A stretch of 11,884 bases of DNA, taken from Burkholderiales bacterium. Its GTDB lineage: Bacteria; Pseudomonadota; Gammaproteobacteria; Burkholderiales; SG8-39. A program made the translations under genes and the position numbers. The notes beneath the pieces were generated by a model. It had not been told where the DNA came from. It made no database searches and saw nothing but the letters and a program-made list of their open reading frames with translations. The DNA lies in the NCBI GenBank assembly GCA_025929745.1, contig JAICPQ010000053.1, positions 1 to 11,884 of the forward strand, written 5' to 3'. Shown piece after piece: positions 1-6,254 of this stretch. Numbering within the stretch: the first letter of the stretch is position 1; each line of letters starts with the position of its first letter.

Positions 1-500
1 CGCTGCGCGTCACGCTGGTACAGGGGATATCCGCAAGCGACAAGATGGACGGCACCGTGCGCAAGGCGGTTGAGCTTGGCGTTGCCGAAGTGCAACCGGT
101 CCTGGCCGCACGCTCCGTGGCGCGGCCGAAGGGTGAGCGCGCCGAGAACCGGCGCGCGCACTGGCAGAAGGTGGTCATCGCGGCGTGCGAGCAATGCGGC
201 CGTAACCGCATTCCCCAGGTTCACCCGGTGATGGGAGCGATGGAATATCGCGCGCCACAAGAAGCGGCGAAGCTGCTTCTTTCTCCCAACTCGCGCCTGC
301 GCTTCGCGCAGGCAGTGAAGACGGGCGAGACCTTCGCCCTGGCGGCCGGCCCCGAGGCCGGCTTCACCGCCGACGAGGAAGCGGCCTTCGCGTCCGCCGG
401 TTTCGTGCCGGTGTCGCTCGGGCCGCGGGTGCTGCGCACCGAAACCGCCGCCGTGGCGGCGATCGCCGCGCTCAACGCGTTGCGGGGCGATTCCGCGTAA
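1..500 (+). CDS. rsmE: 16S rRNA (uracil-1498-N3)-methyltransferase RsmE, 5' end missing
   Basis: This is the C-terminal part (about 165 codons) of RsmE, a SPOUT-class methyltransferase that uses SAM to methylate N3 of U1498 in 16S rRNA. The reading frame is open from base 3, so the gene starts left of the window; the internal ATG at 45 is not the start. Family blocks are visible in order: VTLVQGISASDKMD, KAVELGV, a R-S-V-x-R region, the ACEQCGRNRIP block, and near the C-terminus AAGPEAGF followed by LGPRVLRTETA, which form the knotted SAM-binding site. The usual family motif is GPEGGF; here the second glycine of the pair is alanine. The C-terminus (ALNALRGDSA) looks complete and ends in TAA. 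Its last 29 bases overlap the 3' end of the convergent gene at 472-1053, and no terminator hairpin is visible between them. Identification is by resemblance to the family and is firm. Confidence 0.95.
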   Translation, partial: LRVTLVQGISASDKMDGTVRKAVELGVAEVQPVLAARSVARPKGERAENRRAHWQKVVIAACEQCGRNRIPQVHPVMGAMEYRAPQEAAKLLLSPNSRLRFAQAVKTGETFALAAGPEAGFTADEEAAFASAGFVPVSLGPRVLRTETAAVAAIAALNALRGDSA

Positions 501-1053
501 TCAGCTCGGCCAGCCGCTCGTTGCCGTTGGAACGCGCGAAGTCCACCGCGTCGCGGCCCCAGAAGTCGGTCGCGCCGAGGTCCACGCCCTGCCCGGCGAT
601 GAAGAGCTCCGCGGCAATGGCGTCGTTGCGCTTGACGGCGTCGAGGAACTGCTTCGAATCGTGGTATGTAAGCCCCATCGAGGTGAGATCTCTGCGCGCC
701 TGCAACGGGTCCATGCGCGGCCGCGCGTCCTTCACGCCGAGGTTCTTCCTCGCCGCCGCGGCGAGATCGCGGCCGATGGCCGCGATGGTGGCGCGGTGTT
801 GCGGGGGCACGTCGGCAAGCATCTCCTTCACCAGGCCGGACACCGCCTCGTTGGCGACCGGGTTGCGGCCGAGGAGCACCTCATCGATGGCGCGCAGGCT
901 CTGCGTCGGCGTCTCCGACTCGGCGGCGATGCGCACGAAAAGGTGGATCAGCGTGAGCGCGTGACCGAAGGCCGGCCATTCCTCGTTCTGCGCGAGCGCC
1001 GGCGCGGCGGGCGCGATGAGCATGGCGGCGAGCAGGATACGAATCGTCTTCAT
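472..1053 (-). CDS. Small secreted protein with C-terminal ankyrin-type repeat, function unknown
   Basis: This encodes a 193-residue protein. The first 21-22 residues (MKTIRILLAAMLIAPAAPALAQ) form a typical Sec signal peptide with a positive N-region, a hydrophobic core and an ALA-type cleavage site, so export to the periplasm is expected. The middle part is predicted mainly helical, with an Ala/Arg-rich stretch. The last 50 or so residues read as one to two degenerate ankyrin repeats: FLDAVKRNDAIAAELFIAGQ, then TDFWGRDAVDFARSNGNE and RLAELI. The mature protein has no cysteine. The frame extends upstream to an ATG at 1110, but I chose the ATG at 1053 because the signal peptide begins exactly there and a strong GGAGGGG ribosome site lies 8 bases upstream. 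The gene is divergent from argA and overlaps rsmE at its 3' end. Ankyrin repeats suggest protein binding; no partner or enzymatic role can be read from the sequence. Confidence 0.8.
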   Translation of the reverse strand: MKTIRILLAAMLIAPAAPALAQNEEWPAFGHALTLIHLFVRIAAESETPTQSLRAIDEVLLGRNPVANEAVSGLVKEMLADVPPQHRATIAAIGRDLAAAARKNLGVKDARPRMDPLQARRDLTSMGLTYHDSKQFLDAVKRNDAIAAELFIAGQGVDLGATDFWGRDAVDFARSNGNERLAELITRNRPATR

Positions 1054-1061
1054 GGGTATTG

Positions 1062-1068
1062 CCCCTCC
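1062..1068 (-). promoter_or_regulatory. Ribosome binding site deciding the start of the ankyrin-type gene
   Basis: Read on the minus strand this is GGAGGGG, with 8 bases between it and the ATG at 1053. It is the clearest Shine-Dalgarno sequence in the window. It supports the internal start over the longer frame that begins at 1110, whose extra 19 residues would bury the signal peptide. Confidence 0.75.
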
Positions 1069-1113
1069 GTGGTCCCCAAGGATAACGCGGCGACCCGCTT
1101 TTGGTTTCATCGA

Positions 1114-1119
1114 TAGAAT
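1114..1119 (+). promoter_or_regulatory. Possible -10 element for argA
   Basis: TAGAAT matches 5 of 6 bases of the sigma-70 -10 consensus and sits in an AT-rich patch (1098-1136) inside a GC-rich chromosome, 17 bases before the argA ATG. I see no convincing -35 hexamer at the expected distance. If used, transcription would start near 1126 and give a leader of roughly 11 bases. This is inference from sequence only. Confidence 0.35.
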
Positions 1120-1136
1120 GTTGAAAAAATTACAGT

Positions 1137-2453
1137 ATGGAGAACGCAGGGAGCTTCGTCCGATGGTTCCGCCAGGTCGCGCCGTACGTGCACGACTTCG
1201 GCGGCCGCACCTTCGTGATCGCGTTCGGCGGCGAGATGGTCGCCGAGCGGGCCCGTTTTCAGAGCTTTATCCACGATGTCAACGTCCTTGCCTCGCTCGA
1301 GATCCGGCTTGTCCTGGTGCACGGCGCACGGCCGCAGATCGAAGCCGAGATGAAGGCGAAAGGGATGCGCTCGCGCTACGCGCAGGGCCTGCGCATCACC
1401 GACGAGGCCGCCCTCACGGTGGTGAAGCACGCGGGCGGCGTGCTGCGCGTGGAGATCGAGGCGCTGCTCTCCCAGGGGCTACCCGATTCGCCGATGGCGC
1501 GCGCGCAGATCCGCGTCGTATCCGGCAACTACATCACCGCCCGCCCGATCGGCGTGCGCAACGGCGTGGATTTCCAGTTCACCGGCGCGGTGCGCAAAGT
1601 CGACGCCGCGGCGCTTGCGGCGCAGCTCGACGTCGTGGATATCGTGGTCGTGCCGCACCTCGGCTATTCGTCCACCGGCGAAGTGTTCAACCTCGCGTGG
1701 GAGGACGTGGCGGAAAGCGTGGCGGTGGCGCTGCACGCGGACAAGCTGCTCATGTACACGGACAAGCTTCCCACCAGCCGCAAGGGCGAAGTCGTCTCCG
1801 AGCTCACCGCCGAGGAGGCCAGCGCGCTGGCGAGCGCAAGGAAGAGCGATCTCACGCCCACCGCGCGGCGCGCGATGGAACACCTCGCGCGCGCGGTCGA
1901 AAACGGCGTCGCGCGCGGCCACCTGGTCTCGCGGCGCGCGCCCGGGTCGTTGCTGCTCGAGCTATTCACGCACGCGGGCGTCGGCACCATGATCACCGCC
2001 GATGCCGTCGAGAAACTGCGCCCGGCGCGCGTAGAGGATGTGCGCGGCATGCTCGCGCTCATCGAGCCGCTCGAAGCCGAGGGTACACTGGTCAAGCGAA
2101 GCCGCGAGCTGCTCGAAGCCGAGATCGGAAAGTTCCTCGTCGTCGAGCACGAGGCGCGCATCGTCGGCTGCGCCGCGCTCTACCCGTTCCCCGACGACAG
2201 GAGCGCGGAGTTCGCCTGCCTCGCCGTCGACGCCGAGTACCGCGAGGCTGGCTACGGCGAGCGGCTGCTCAAAGCCTGCGAGCAGCGCGCCAGAGGCCTC
2301 AAGCTGCGCAAGCTCTTCGCCCTTACCACGCACGCCGCGCACTGGTTTCTCGAGCAAGGCTTCCGCGCAGCGTCGGTGGACGCATTGCCCGAGCGTCGCA
2401 AGGCGCTCTACAACTGGCGGCGCGGCTCGAAGGTGTTTCTCAAGAGAATATAA
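1137..2453 (+). CDS. argA: Amino-acid N-acetyltransferase (N-acetylglutamate synthase)
   Basis: This is a 438-residue enzyme that transfers acetyl from acetyl-CoA to glutamate, the first step of arginine biosynthesis, in the cytoplasm. It has the two-domain layout of classical ArgA. An N-terminal amino-acid-kinase-like domain (about residues 15-280) shows RTFVIAFGGEM, the HGARPQI nucleotide/substrate-type motif, RITDEAA, VVSGNYITARPIGV and STGEVFNLAWED. In the family this domain binds arginine for feedback inhibition. A C-terminal GNAT domain (about 290-438) has the acetyl-CoA-binding R-x-x-G-x-G segment at residues 369-374 (YREAGYGERLL), then THAAHWFLEQGF and the conserved ending YNWRRGSKVFLKRI. 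Length matches the family (E. coli about 443). The ATG at 1137 aligns with the family N-terminus but has no clear Shine-Dalgarno. yggX follows after 9 bases, so the two genes are probably co-transcribed, as I recall for many betaproteobacteria. Confidence 0.95.
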   Translation: MENAGSFVRWFRQVAPYVHDFGGRTFVIAFGGEMVAERARFQSFIHDVNVLASLEIRLVLVHGARPQIEAEMKAKGMRSRYAQGLRITDEAALTVVKHAGGVLRVEIEALLSQGLPDSPMARAQIRVVSGNYITARPIGVRNGVDFQFTGAVRKVDAAALAAQLDVVDIVVVPHLGYSSTGEVFNLAWEDVAESVAVALHADKLLMYTDKLPTSRKGEVVSELTAEEASALASARKSDLTPTARRAMEHLARAVENGVARGHLVSRRAPGSLLLELFTHAGVGTMITADAVEKLRPARVEDVRGMLALIEPLEAEGTLVKRSRELLEAEIGKFLVVEHEARIVGCAALYPFPDDRSAEFACLAVDAEYREAGYGERLLKACEQRARGLKLRKLFALTTHAAHWFLEQGFRAASVDALPERRKALYNWRRGSKVFLKRI

Positions 2454-2454
2454 T
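2449..2454 (+). promoter_or_regulatory. Perfect -10 hexamer overlapping the argA stop, for yggX
   Basis: TATAAT is a perfect sigma-70 -10 consensus and contains the argA TAA stop (2451-2453). The yggX ATG begins 8 bases further on, so a transcript starting about 7 bases downstream would be leaderless or nearly so. The -35 region around 2427-2432 (TCGAAG) is a poor match. The hexamer is flanked by the short inverted arms GAGA (2444-2447) and TCTC (2454-2457). An AT-only hexamer is unusual in this base composition, but activity is unproven. Confidence 0.45.
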
Positions 2455-2462
2455 CTCGCGCT

Positions 2463-2741
2463 ATGGCGCGAATGGTGAAGTGCGTGAAGCTCGGCCGCGA
2501 AGCCGAGGGCCTGGAGTTTCCTCCGTATCCCGGCGCGCTCGGCAAGCGCATCTGGGAGAACGTCTCGAAGGAAGCCTGGCAGCAGTGGCTCAAGCAGCAG
2601 ACGATGCTCGTGAACGAAAACCGCTTGAACCTCGCCGACCAGCGCGCGCGCAAGTACCTCATGGAGCAGACCGAGCGCCACTTCTTCGGCGCCGGCGCGG
2701 ACGTCGCGTCCGGCTACGTTCCGCCGGAGGACAAAAAGTAG
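2463..2741 (+). CDS. yggX: Probable Fe(2+)-trafficking / oxidative damage protection protein YggX
   Basis: This encodes a 92-residue cytoplasmic protein of the YggX family, which protects iron-sulfur enzymes from oxidative damage and is thought to take part in handling labile iron. The whole sequence follows the family: Cys7 in the N-terminal strand (MVKCVKLG), then REAEGLEF, YPGALGKRI, SKEAWQQWLKQQTMLVNE, LNLADQRARKYL and the ending GYVPPEDKK. E. coli YggX is 91 residues, so it is full length. Translation has no obvious Shine-Dalgarno; it may rely on reinitiation after argA (9-base gap) or on a leaderless transcript from the TATAAT just upstream. The last 28 bases overlap the 3' end of the convergent MFS gene, with no visible terminator. 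Identification is firm; the exact biochemical role of the family is less settled. Confidence 0.95.
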   Translation: MARMVKCVKLGREAEGLEFPPYPGALGKRIWENVSKEAWQQWLKQQTMLVNENRLNLADQRARKYLMEQTERHFFGAGADVASGYVPPEDKK

Positions 2742-3880
2742 CGAAAAGCCGTCGCAAGGCCCGCGAGGCCGAGCGCCGCAGCCAGGAATACAGGCGTCAT
2801 GCCGGCGCCGTCGACGACGTGCGACGCGAGCCACACCCCCGAAGCCTGTCCCAGGAAGAGGAAGGTCGCGAAGAGCGCCACCGCCGAGCCGCGATCTTCC
2901 GGCGCGACCTGGGTGACATGCGTTTGCACGGTTGTATGCAGCATGTAGAAGCCCGCGCCGACCGCGCCGATGGACAAGGTGGTGAGCGTCAGGAATGGTG
3001 ATAGCGCAAGGCCGAGATAGCCGATAAAGAGCGCGGCGCCGCCGAGCGTCGCGAGCCCCCGTTCGCCGAGCCGCCGTACCGCGCGCCGCGCCGCGAGCGC
3101 GTACAGCATGCCGCCGGCCGCGTACGCGGTGACGAGCGTCCCGGCGAGGCCCGGGCCCAGCAGGAAGCGCCGCTGGAGATAGATCGCGACAAAAGCCAGC
3201 GCGCCGAAGATGAAAAGCCCTTCGACATATCCGGTCGCGATCAGCACGCGGAGCCGCGGATGGACAAGGAGGCGCGGCATGCGCGCGAGGCTCTGGCGGA
3301 TCGCGCCGCGCCCGGCGCCGCGACGCGCGGCGAGCGGATTGCGCTTCACTTCCAGAACGAGAAGCAGCGCAACGATGAAAAGAAGCGCGGCCATCGCGAA
3401 AAAGATCGTGCGCCAGCCGAAATGCTCGCCGAGCCAGCCGGCGGCCGCGGTGCCGAAGGCGACGCCGGCCATCTGCCCGACGAGAAAACGTGCGAGAAGC
3501 GGCTGGCGCTTCTCGTAGGAAACCGTGTCGCCGATCCACGCGAGCGCGAGCGGAATGAACGCACCGATGGTCGCGCCGGAGACGAAGCGCGCGGCGACGA
3601 GCGCGCCGAGCGATGGGGCGAGTGCGCACGCTGCCGAGCCGAACGCCGAGACCAATGCCGCCGCGGCAATCGTGCGGTAGCGCCCATAGCGGTCGCCGAG
3701 CGGCCCGCAAACCACCTGCAGGAGGCCGTAGGACAGCGCGAACGCCGTGACCGCGGCCGACGCCGCGCCCGCGGTCACGGCGTATTCGTCCGCGATGAGC
3801 GGCAGCAAGGGATCAGTCGCGCGCAGGCTCGCTGCGCTGGCGAAGGCCGCCAGCGACAGGAGGAACACCGCGCGATTCAA
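2714..3880 (-). CDS. MFS transporter, substrate unknown
   Basis: This is a 388-residue integral inner-membrane protein with about 12 hydrophobic segments, a member of the major facilitator superfamily (proton-coupled or sugar/drug antiport types). The diagnostic MFS motif A lies at residues 59-68 (GPLGDRYGRY) in the loop after TM2. TM1 carries an acidic residue in RATDPLLP, as in many proton-linked efflux members. An arginine/lysine-rich loop (VKRNPLAARRGAGRG) separates the two six-helix halves. The start is TTG at 3880: an in-frame TAG at 3883-3881 rules out any earlier start, and TTGA overlaps the rpiA stop. The overall look is of the efflux-type permeases (AraJ/YnfM-like), but the substrate cannot be told. 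It is the last gene of the aceE-aceF-lpdA-rpiA run, which suggests, without proving, export or uptake of a central-carbon metabolite. Its 3' end overlaps yggX on the other strand. Confidence 0.88.
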   Translation of the reverse strand: MNRAVFLLSLAAFASAASLRATDPLLPLIADEYAVTAGAASAAVTAFALSYGLLQVVCGPLGDRYGRYRTIAAAALVSAFGSAACALAPSLGALVAARFVSGATIGAFIPLALAWIGDTVSYEKRQPLLARFLVGQMAGVAFGTAAAGWLGEHFGWRTIFFAMAALLFIVALLLVLEVKRNPLAARRGAGRGAIRQSLARMPRLLVHPRLRVLIATGYVEGLFIFGALAFVAIYLQRRFLLGPGLAGTLVTAYAAGGMLYALAARRAVRRLGERGLATLGGAALFIGYLGLALSPFLTLTTLSIGAVGAGFYMLHTTVQTHVTQVAPEDRGSAVALFATFLFLGQASGVWLASHVVDGAGMTPVFLAAALGLAGLATAFRYFLSSGGT

Positions 3881-4542
3881 CTAGGCAGGCGTTTCTTGGT
3901 GAGGACGCCGGAGGCTTCGGCGAGGAGCAGAACGTCGGCCGGGCGGCGCGCGAAAATGCCGTTCGTCACGACGCCGGCGATCTGGTTGAGCTCCCCCTCC
4001 ACCTTCGGCGGATCGAGGAGCGTCATGCCATGGCAATCCAGAACCACGTTGCCGTTATCCGTGGTGAAGCCTTCGCGCAGCCGCGGGTGGCCGCCCATCT
4101 TCACCACTTCACGCGCGACGTAGCTGCGCGCCATCGGAATCACCTCGATCGGCACCGGGAACTTGCCCAGCACCGGCACGAGCTTCGAGCCGTCGCAGAT
4201 GCACACGAACCTGCGCGCGACCGCGGCCGTGAGCTTCTCGCGCGTGAGCGCGCCGCCGCCGCCCTTGATCATATGGAGATGCTCGGTTACCTCGTCCGCG
4301 CCGTCGATGTAGACCGGAAGCTCGTTCACGCTGTTCAGGTCGAGCACGCGCACGCCGATTTTCCGCAGCCTTTCGGCGCTCGTCTCGGAAGCCGCGACCG
4401 CTCCGTCGATCTGGTGCTTGATGGAGGCGAGCGCCTCGATGAACTTGAACACCGTGGAGCCGGACCCCACGCCGATGACCGGGTCCTGAACGTATTTGAG
4501 CGCCTCGCGCGCAACGCGCTCCTTCAGTTCGTCCTGGGTCAT
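3877..4542 (-). CDS. rpiA: Ribose-5-phosphate isomerase A
   Basis: This 221-residue cytosolic enzyme interconverts ribose 5-phosphate and ribulose 5-phosphate in the non-oxidative pentose phosphate pathway. Family motifs are all present: the phosphate-binding GVGSGST at 24-30, YIDGADEV with Asp80 and Asp83, and MIKGGGGALTREK with Lys93 and the catalytic Glu102. These correspond to D81, D84, K94 and E103 of the E. coli enzyme. Length equals the family (E. coli 219). The frame runs further upstream to 4818, but that part is an arginine-rich shadow of lpdA. The ATG at 4542 gives the correct N-terminus and forms ATGA with the lpdA stop. The next gene starts in a TTGA overlap with the rpiA stop. 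This suggests translational coupling through the PDH operon. Shine-Dalgarno is weak. No frameshift or missing residue is seen. Confidence 0.96.
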   Translation of the reverse strand: MTQDELKERVAREALKYVQDPVIGVGSGSTVFKFIEALASIKHQIDGAVAASETSAERLRKIGVRVLDLNSVNELPVYIDGADEVTEHLHMIKGGGGALTREKLTAAVARRFVCICDGSKLVPVLGKFPVPIEVIPMARSYVAREVVKMGGHPRLREGFTTDNGNVVLDCHGMTLLDPPKVEGELNQIAGVVTNGIFARRPADVLLLAEASGVLTKKRLPS

Positions 4543-6251
4543 CGCTTGCGTTGCGGCGGGAGATCGGTGCACACGCCTTCGAAGACCTCCGCCGCCATGC
4601 CGACCGACTCGGCCGTGGTCGGATGCGGATGGATGGTCTTGCCGATGTCGGTCGCGTCCGCGCCCATTTCGATGGCGAGCGCGATCTCGCTGATCAGGTC
4701 GCCCGCGCCGAGGCCAACGATGCCGCCGCCCACGACGCGATGCGTCTCCGCATCGAAGATGAGCTTGGTAAAGCCTTCGTCGCGCGCATTGGCGATGGCG
4801 CGCCCCGACGCGGCCCACGGGAACTTCGCCACGCCCACCGCGACGCCGCTCTTCTTCGCTTCGTCCTCGGTGAGTCCCACCCAGGCGATCTCCGGATCGG
4901 TGTAGGCGACTGAGGGCACGACGCGCGCGTCGAAGTGCGACTTCTGCCCCGCGGCCGCTTCCGCGGCGACGTGACCTTCGTGCACCGCCTTGTGGGCGAG
5001 CATCGGATTACCGGCGATGTCGCCGATGGCGAAGATGTTGGGCACATTCGTGCGTCGCTGGCTGTCGACCGGGATAAACCCCTTGGCATCGACTTCGACG
5101 CCGGCCTTTTCCGCGCCAATCCTCCTGCCGTTCGGCGCGCGCCCGACGGAGACGAGGATCATGTCGTAGGTCTTGGCTTCCGCGCCTTCGAACGAAACCT
5201 TGAGCCCGTCCTTCGCGCCCTCGACCTTGGTGGTCTTGGTTTTGAGCATGATCTTGTCGAAGCGCGGCGCGTTGAACTTCTGCCACACCGCGACCAGGTC
5301 GCGATCGGCGCCAAGCATGAGGCCGTCCATCATCTCGACGACGTCGAGGCGCGCGCCGAGCGTCGAGTAGACCGTGCCCATCTCGAGGCCGATGATGCCG
5401 CCGCCGATGATGAGCAGCTTCTTCGGGATGGAGCGCAGCTCGAGTGCGCCGGTCGAGTCGACGATGCGCGGGTCATCCGGCAGGAACGGAAGCTTCGCCG
5501 CCTGCGAGCCGGCGGCGATGATCGCGCTTTGGAACCGGATGGTCTTGCCGCCCACGTCCATGCGGTTGCGGTCGAGGAACGTGCCGGCGCCCTGCACCAC
5601 CTGCACCTTTCGCACCTTCGCCATGCCGGCAAGCCCGCCGGTCAGCTTGCCGACCACCTTGTCCTTGAATCCGCGCAGCTTGGCGAGATCGACCTTCGGC
5701 TCGCCAAATGTGATGCCGTGCGACGCGAGCGCTTTCGCGCCGTCCACGATGGCCGCCGTGTGCAGCAGCGCTTTCGACGGAATGCAGCCGACGTTGAGGC
5801 ATACGCCGCCGAGCGTGGCATAGCGCTCGACCAGCACGGTCTTCATCCCAAGGTCGGCCGCGCGAAACGCGGCCGAATAACCACCGGGTCCGGCGCCGAG
5901 GACGAGCACATCGCACTCGATGTCGGCTCCAGCCGAAGGTGAGGGTGATGAACTCTTCGGTGCTTCAGGCCCCTTGGACGGGGCCCTCATTGCCGGCGCC
6001 TCTGCGCGTGTCGCTTCCGCGTCAAGTATCAGAATCGGCGATCCCTTCGAAACCTTGTCGCCAACCTTGACCACCAGCTTGGCAACCTTCCCGGCCGTGG
6101 GGGACGGAATTTCCATGGTCGCCTTGTCCGACTCGAGCGTGATGAGTGACTGCTCCTTGTCGATCGCGTCGCCGGGCTTAACGAGCACCTCGATGACTTC
6201 GACCTCCTTGAAGTCGCCGATGTCGGGGACTTTGACTTCAGTACTTGGCAT
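4539..6251 (-). CDS. lpdA: Dihydrolipoamide dehydrogenase (PDH E3) with N-terminal lipoyl domain
   Basis: This 570-residue E3 flavoenzyme reoxidises dihydrolipoyl groups of the pyruvate dehydrogenase complex, passing electrons through FAD to NAD+. It opens with a complete lipoyl domain (residues 5-78) whose lipoylation site is Lys43 in ESDKAT, then a Ser/Pro/Ala linker (about 79-109). The enzyme core follows, with the FAD-binding GAGPGG at 119-124 and the redox disulfide GGVCLNVGC (Cys151, Cys156). Further on are an NAD-binding IIGGGIIGLEMG segment, the FAD-contacting FAIGDIAG, and the interface HPHPTTAE carrying His543 and Glu548 of the catalytic pair. E3 enzymes without the fusion are about 470 residues. 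The fused form is known from Neisseria (P64k) and Ralstonia (PdhL). The gene starts 3 bases after the aceF stop and overlaps rpiA by ATGA. A dedicated PDH-complex E3 is therefore the likely role. Confidence 0.96.
   Translation of the reverse strand: MPSTEVKVPDIGDFKEVEVIEVLVKPGDAIDKEQSLITLESDKATMEIPSPTAGKVAKLVVKVGDKVSKGSPILILDAEATRAEAPAMRAPSKGPEAPKSSSPSPSAGADIECDVLVLGAGPGGYSAAFRAADLGMKTVLVERYATLGGVCLNVGCIPSKALLHTAAIVDGAKALASHGITFGEPKVDLAKLRGFKDKVVGKLTGGLAGMAKVRKVQVVQGAGTFLDRNRMDVGGKTIRFQSAIIAAGSQAAKLPFLPDDPRIVDSTGALELRSIPKKLLIIGGGIIGLEMGTVYSTLGARLDVVEMMDGLMLGADRDLVAVWQKFNAPRFDKIMLKTKTTKVEGAKDGLKVSFEGAEAKTYDMILVSVGRAPNGRRIGAEKAGVEVDAKGFIPVDSQRRTNVPNIFAIGDIAGNPMLAHKAVHEGHVAAEAAAGQKSHFDARVVPSVAYTDPEIAWVGLTEDEAKKSGVAVGVAKFPWAASGRAIANARDEGFTKLIFDAETHRVVGGGIVGLGAGDLISEIALAIEMGADATDIGKTIHPHPTTAESVGMAAEVFEGVCTDLPPQRKR
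6018..6239 (-). repeat. Lipoyl-domain coding repeat, copy 3 (in lpdA)
   Basis: This encodes residues 5-78 of the E3 subunit. It shares the peptide runs VEVIEVLVKPGDA and KEQSLITLESDKATMEIPSP with the two E2 copies, and much of the underlying DNA. A domain shuffled or duplicated from aceF is the simplest explanation. Confidence 0.8.
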
Positions 6252-6254
6252 TGA

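Noticed and set aside
1054..1110. Longer start of the ankyrin-type gene at 1110
   Set aside because: It would put 19 residues before an otherwise ideal signal peptide and ignore the strong ribosome site at 1062-1068.
1016..3001. A 661-residue plus-strand open frame across argA and yggX
   Set aside because: It is extremely arginine/alanine rich, has no recognisable motif and lies in another frame over two firmly identified genes; long shadow frames are expected at this GC content.
1962..3710. A 582-residue minus-strand open frame across argA, yggX and the MFS gene
   Set aside because: Low-complexity Arg-rich translation overlapping real genes in other frames; the MFS frame has the membrane segments and motif A.
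4543..4818. Upstream extension of the rpiA frame (92 extra codons)
   Set aside because: The extension is Arg/His-rich and out of frame inside lpdA; RpiA homologues begin at the ATG at 4542.
4539..6251. Lipoyl domain on E3 as an assembly or frameshift artefact joining two genes
   Set aside because: The frame is continuous through the linker, and the same fusion is a known PDH E3 type in Neisseria and Ralstonia.
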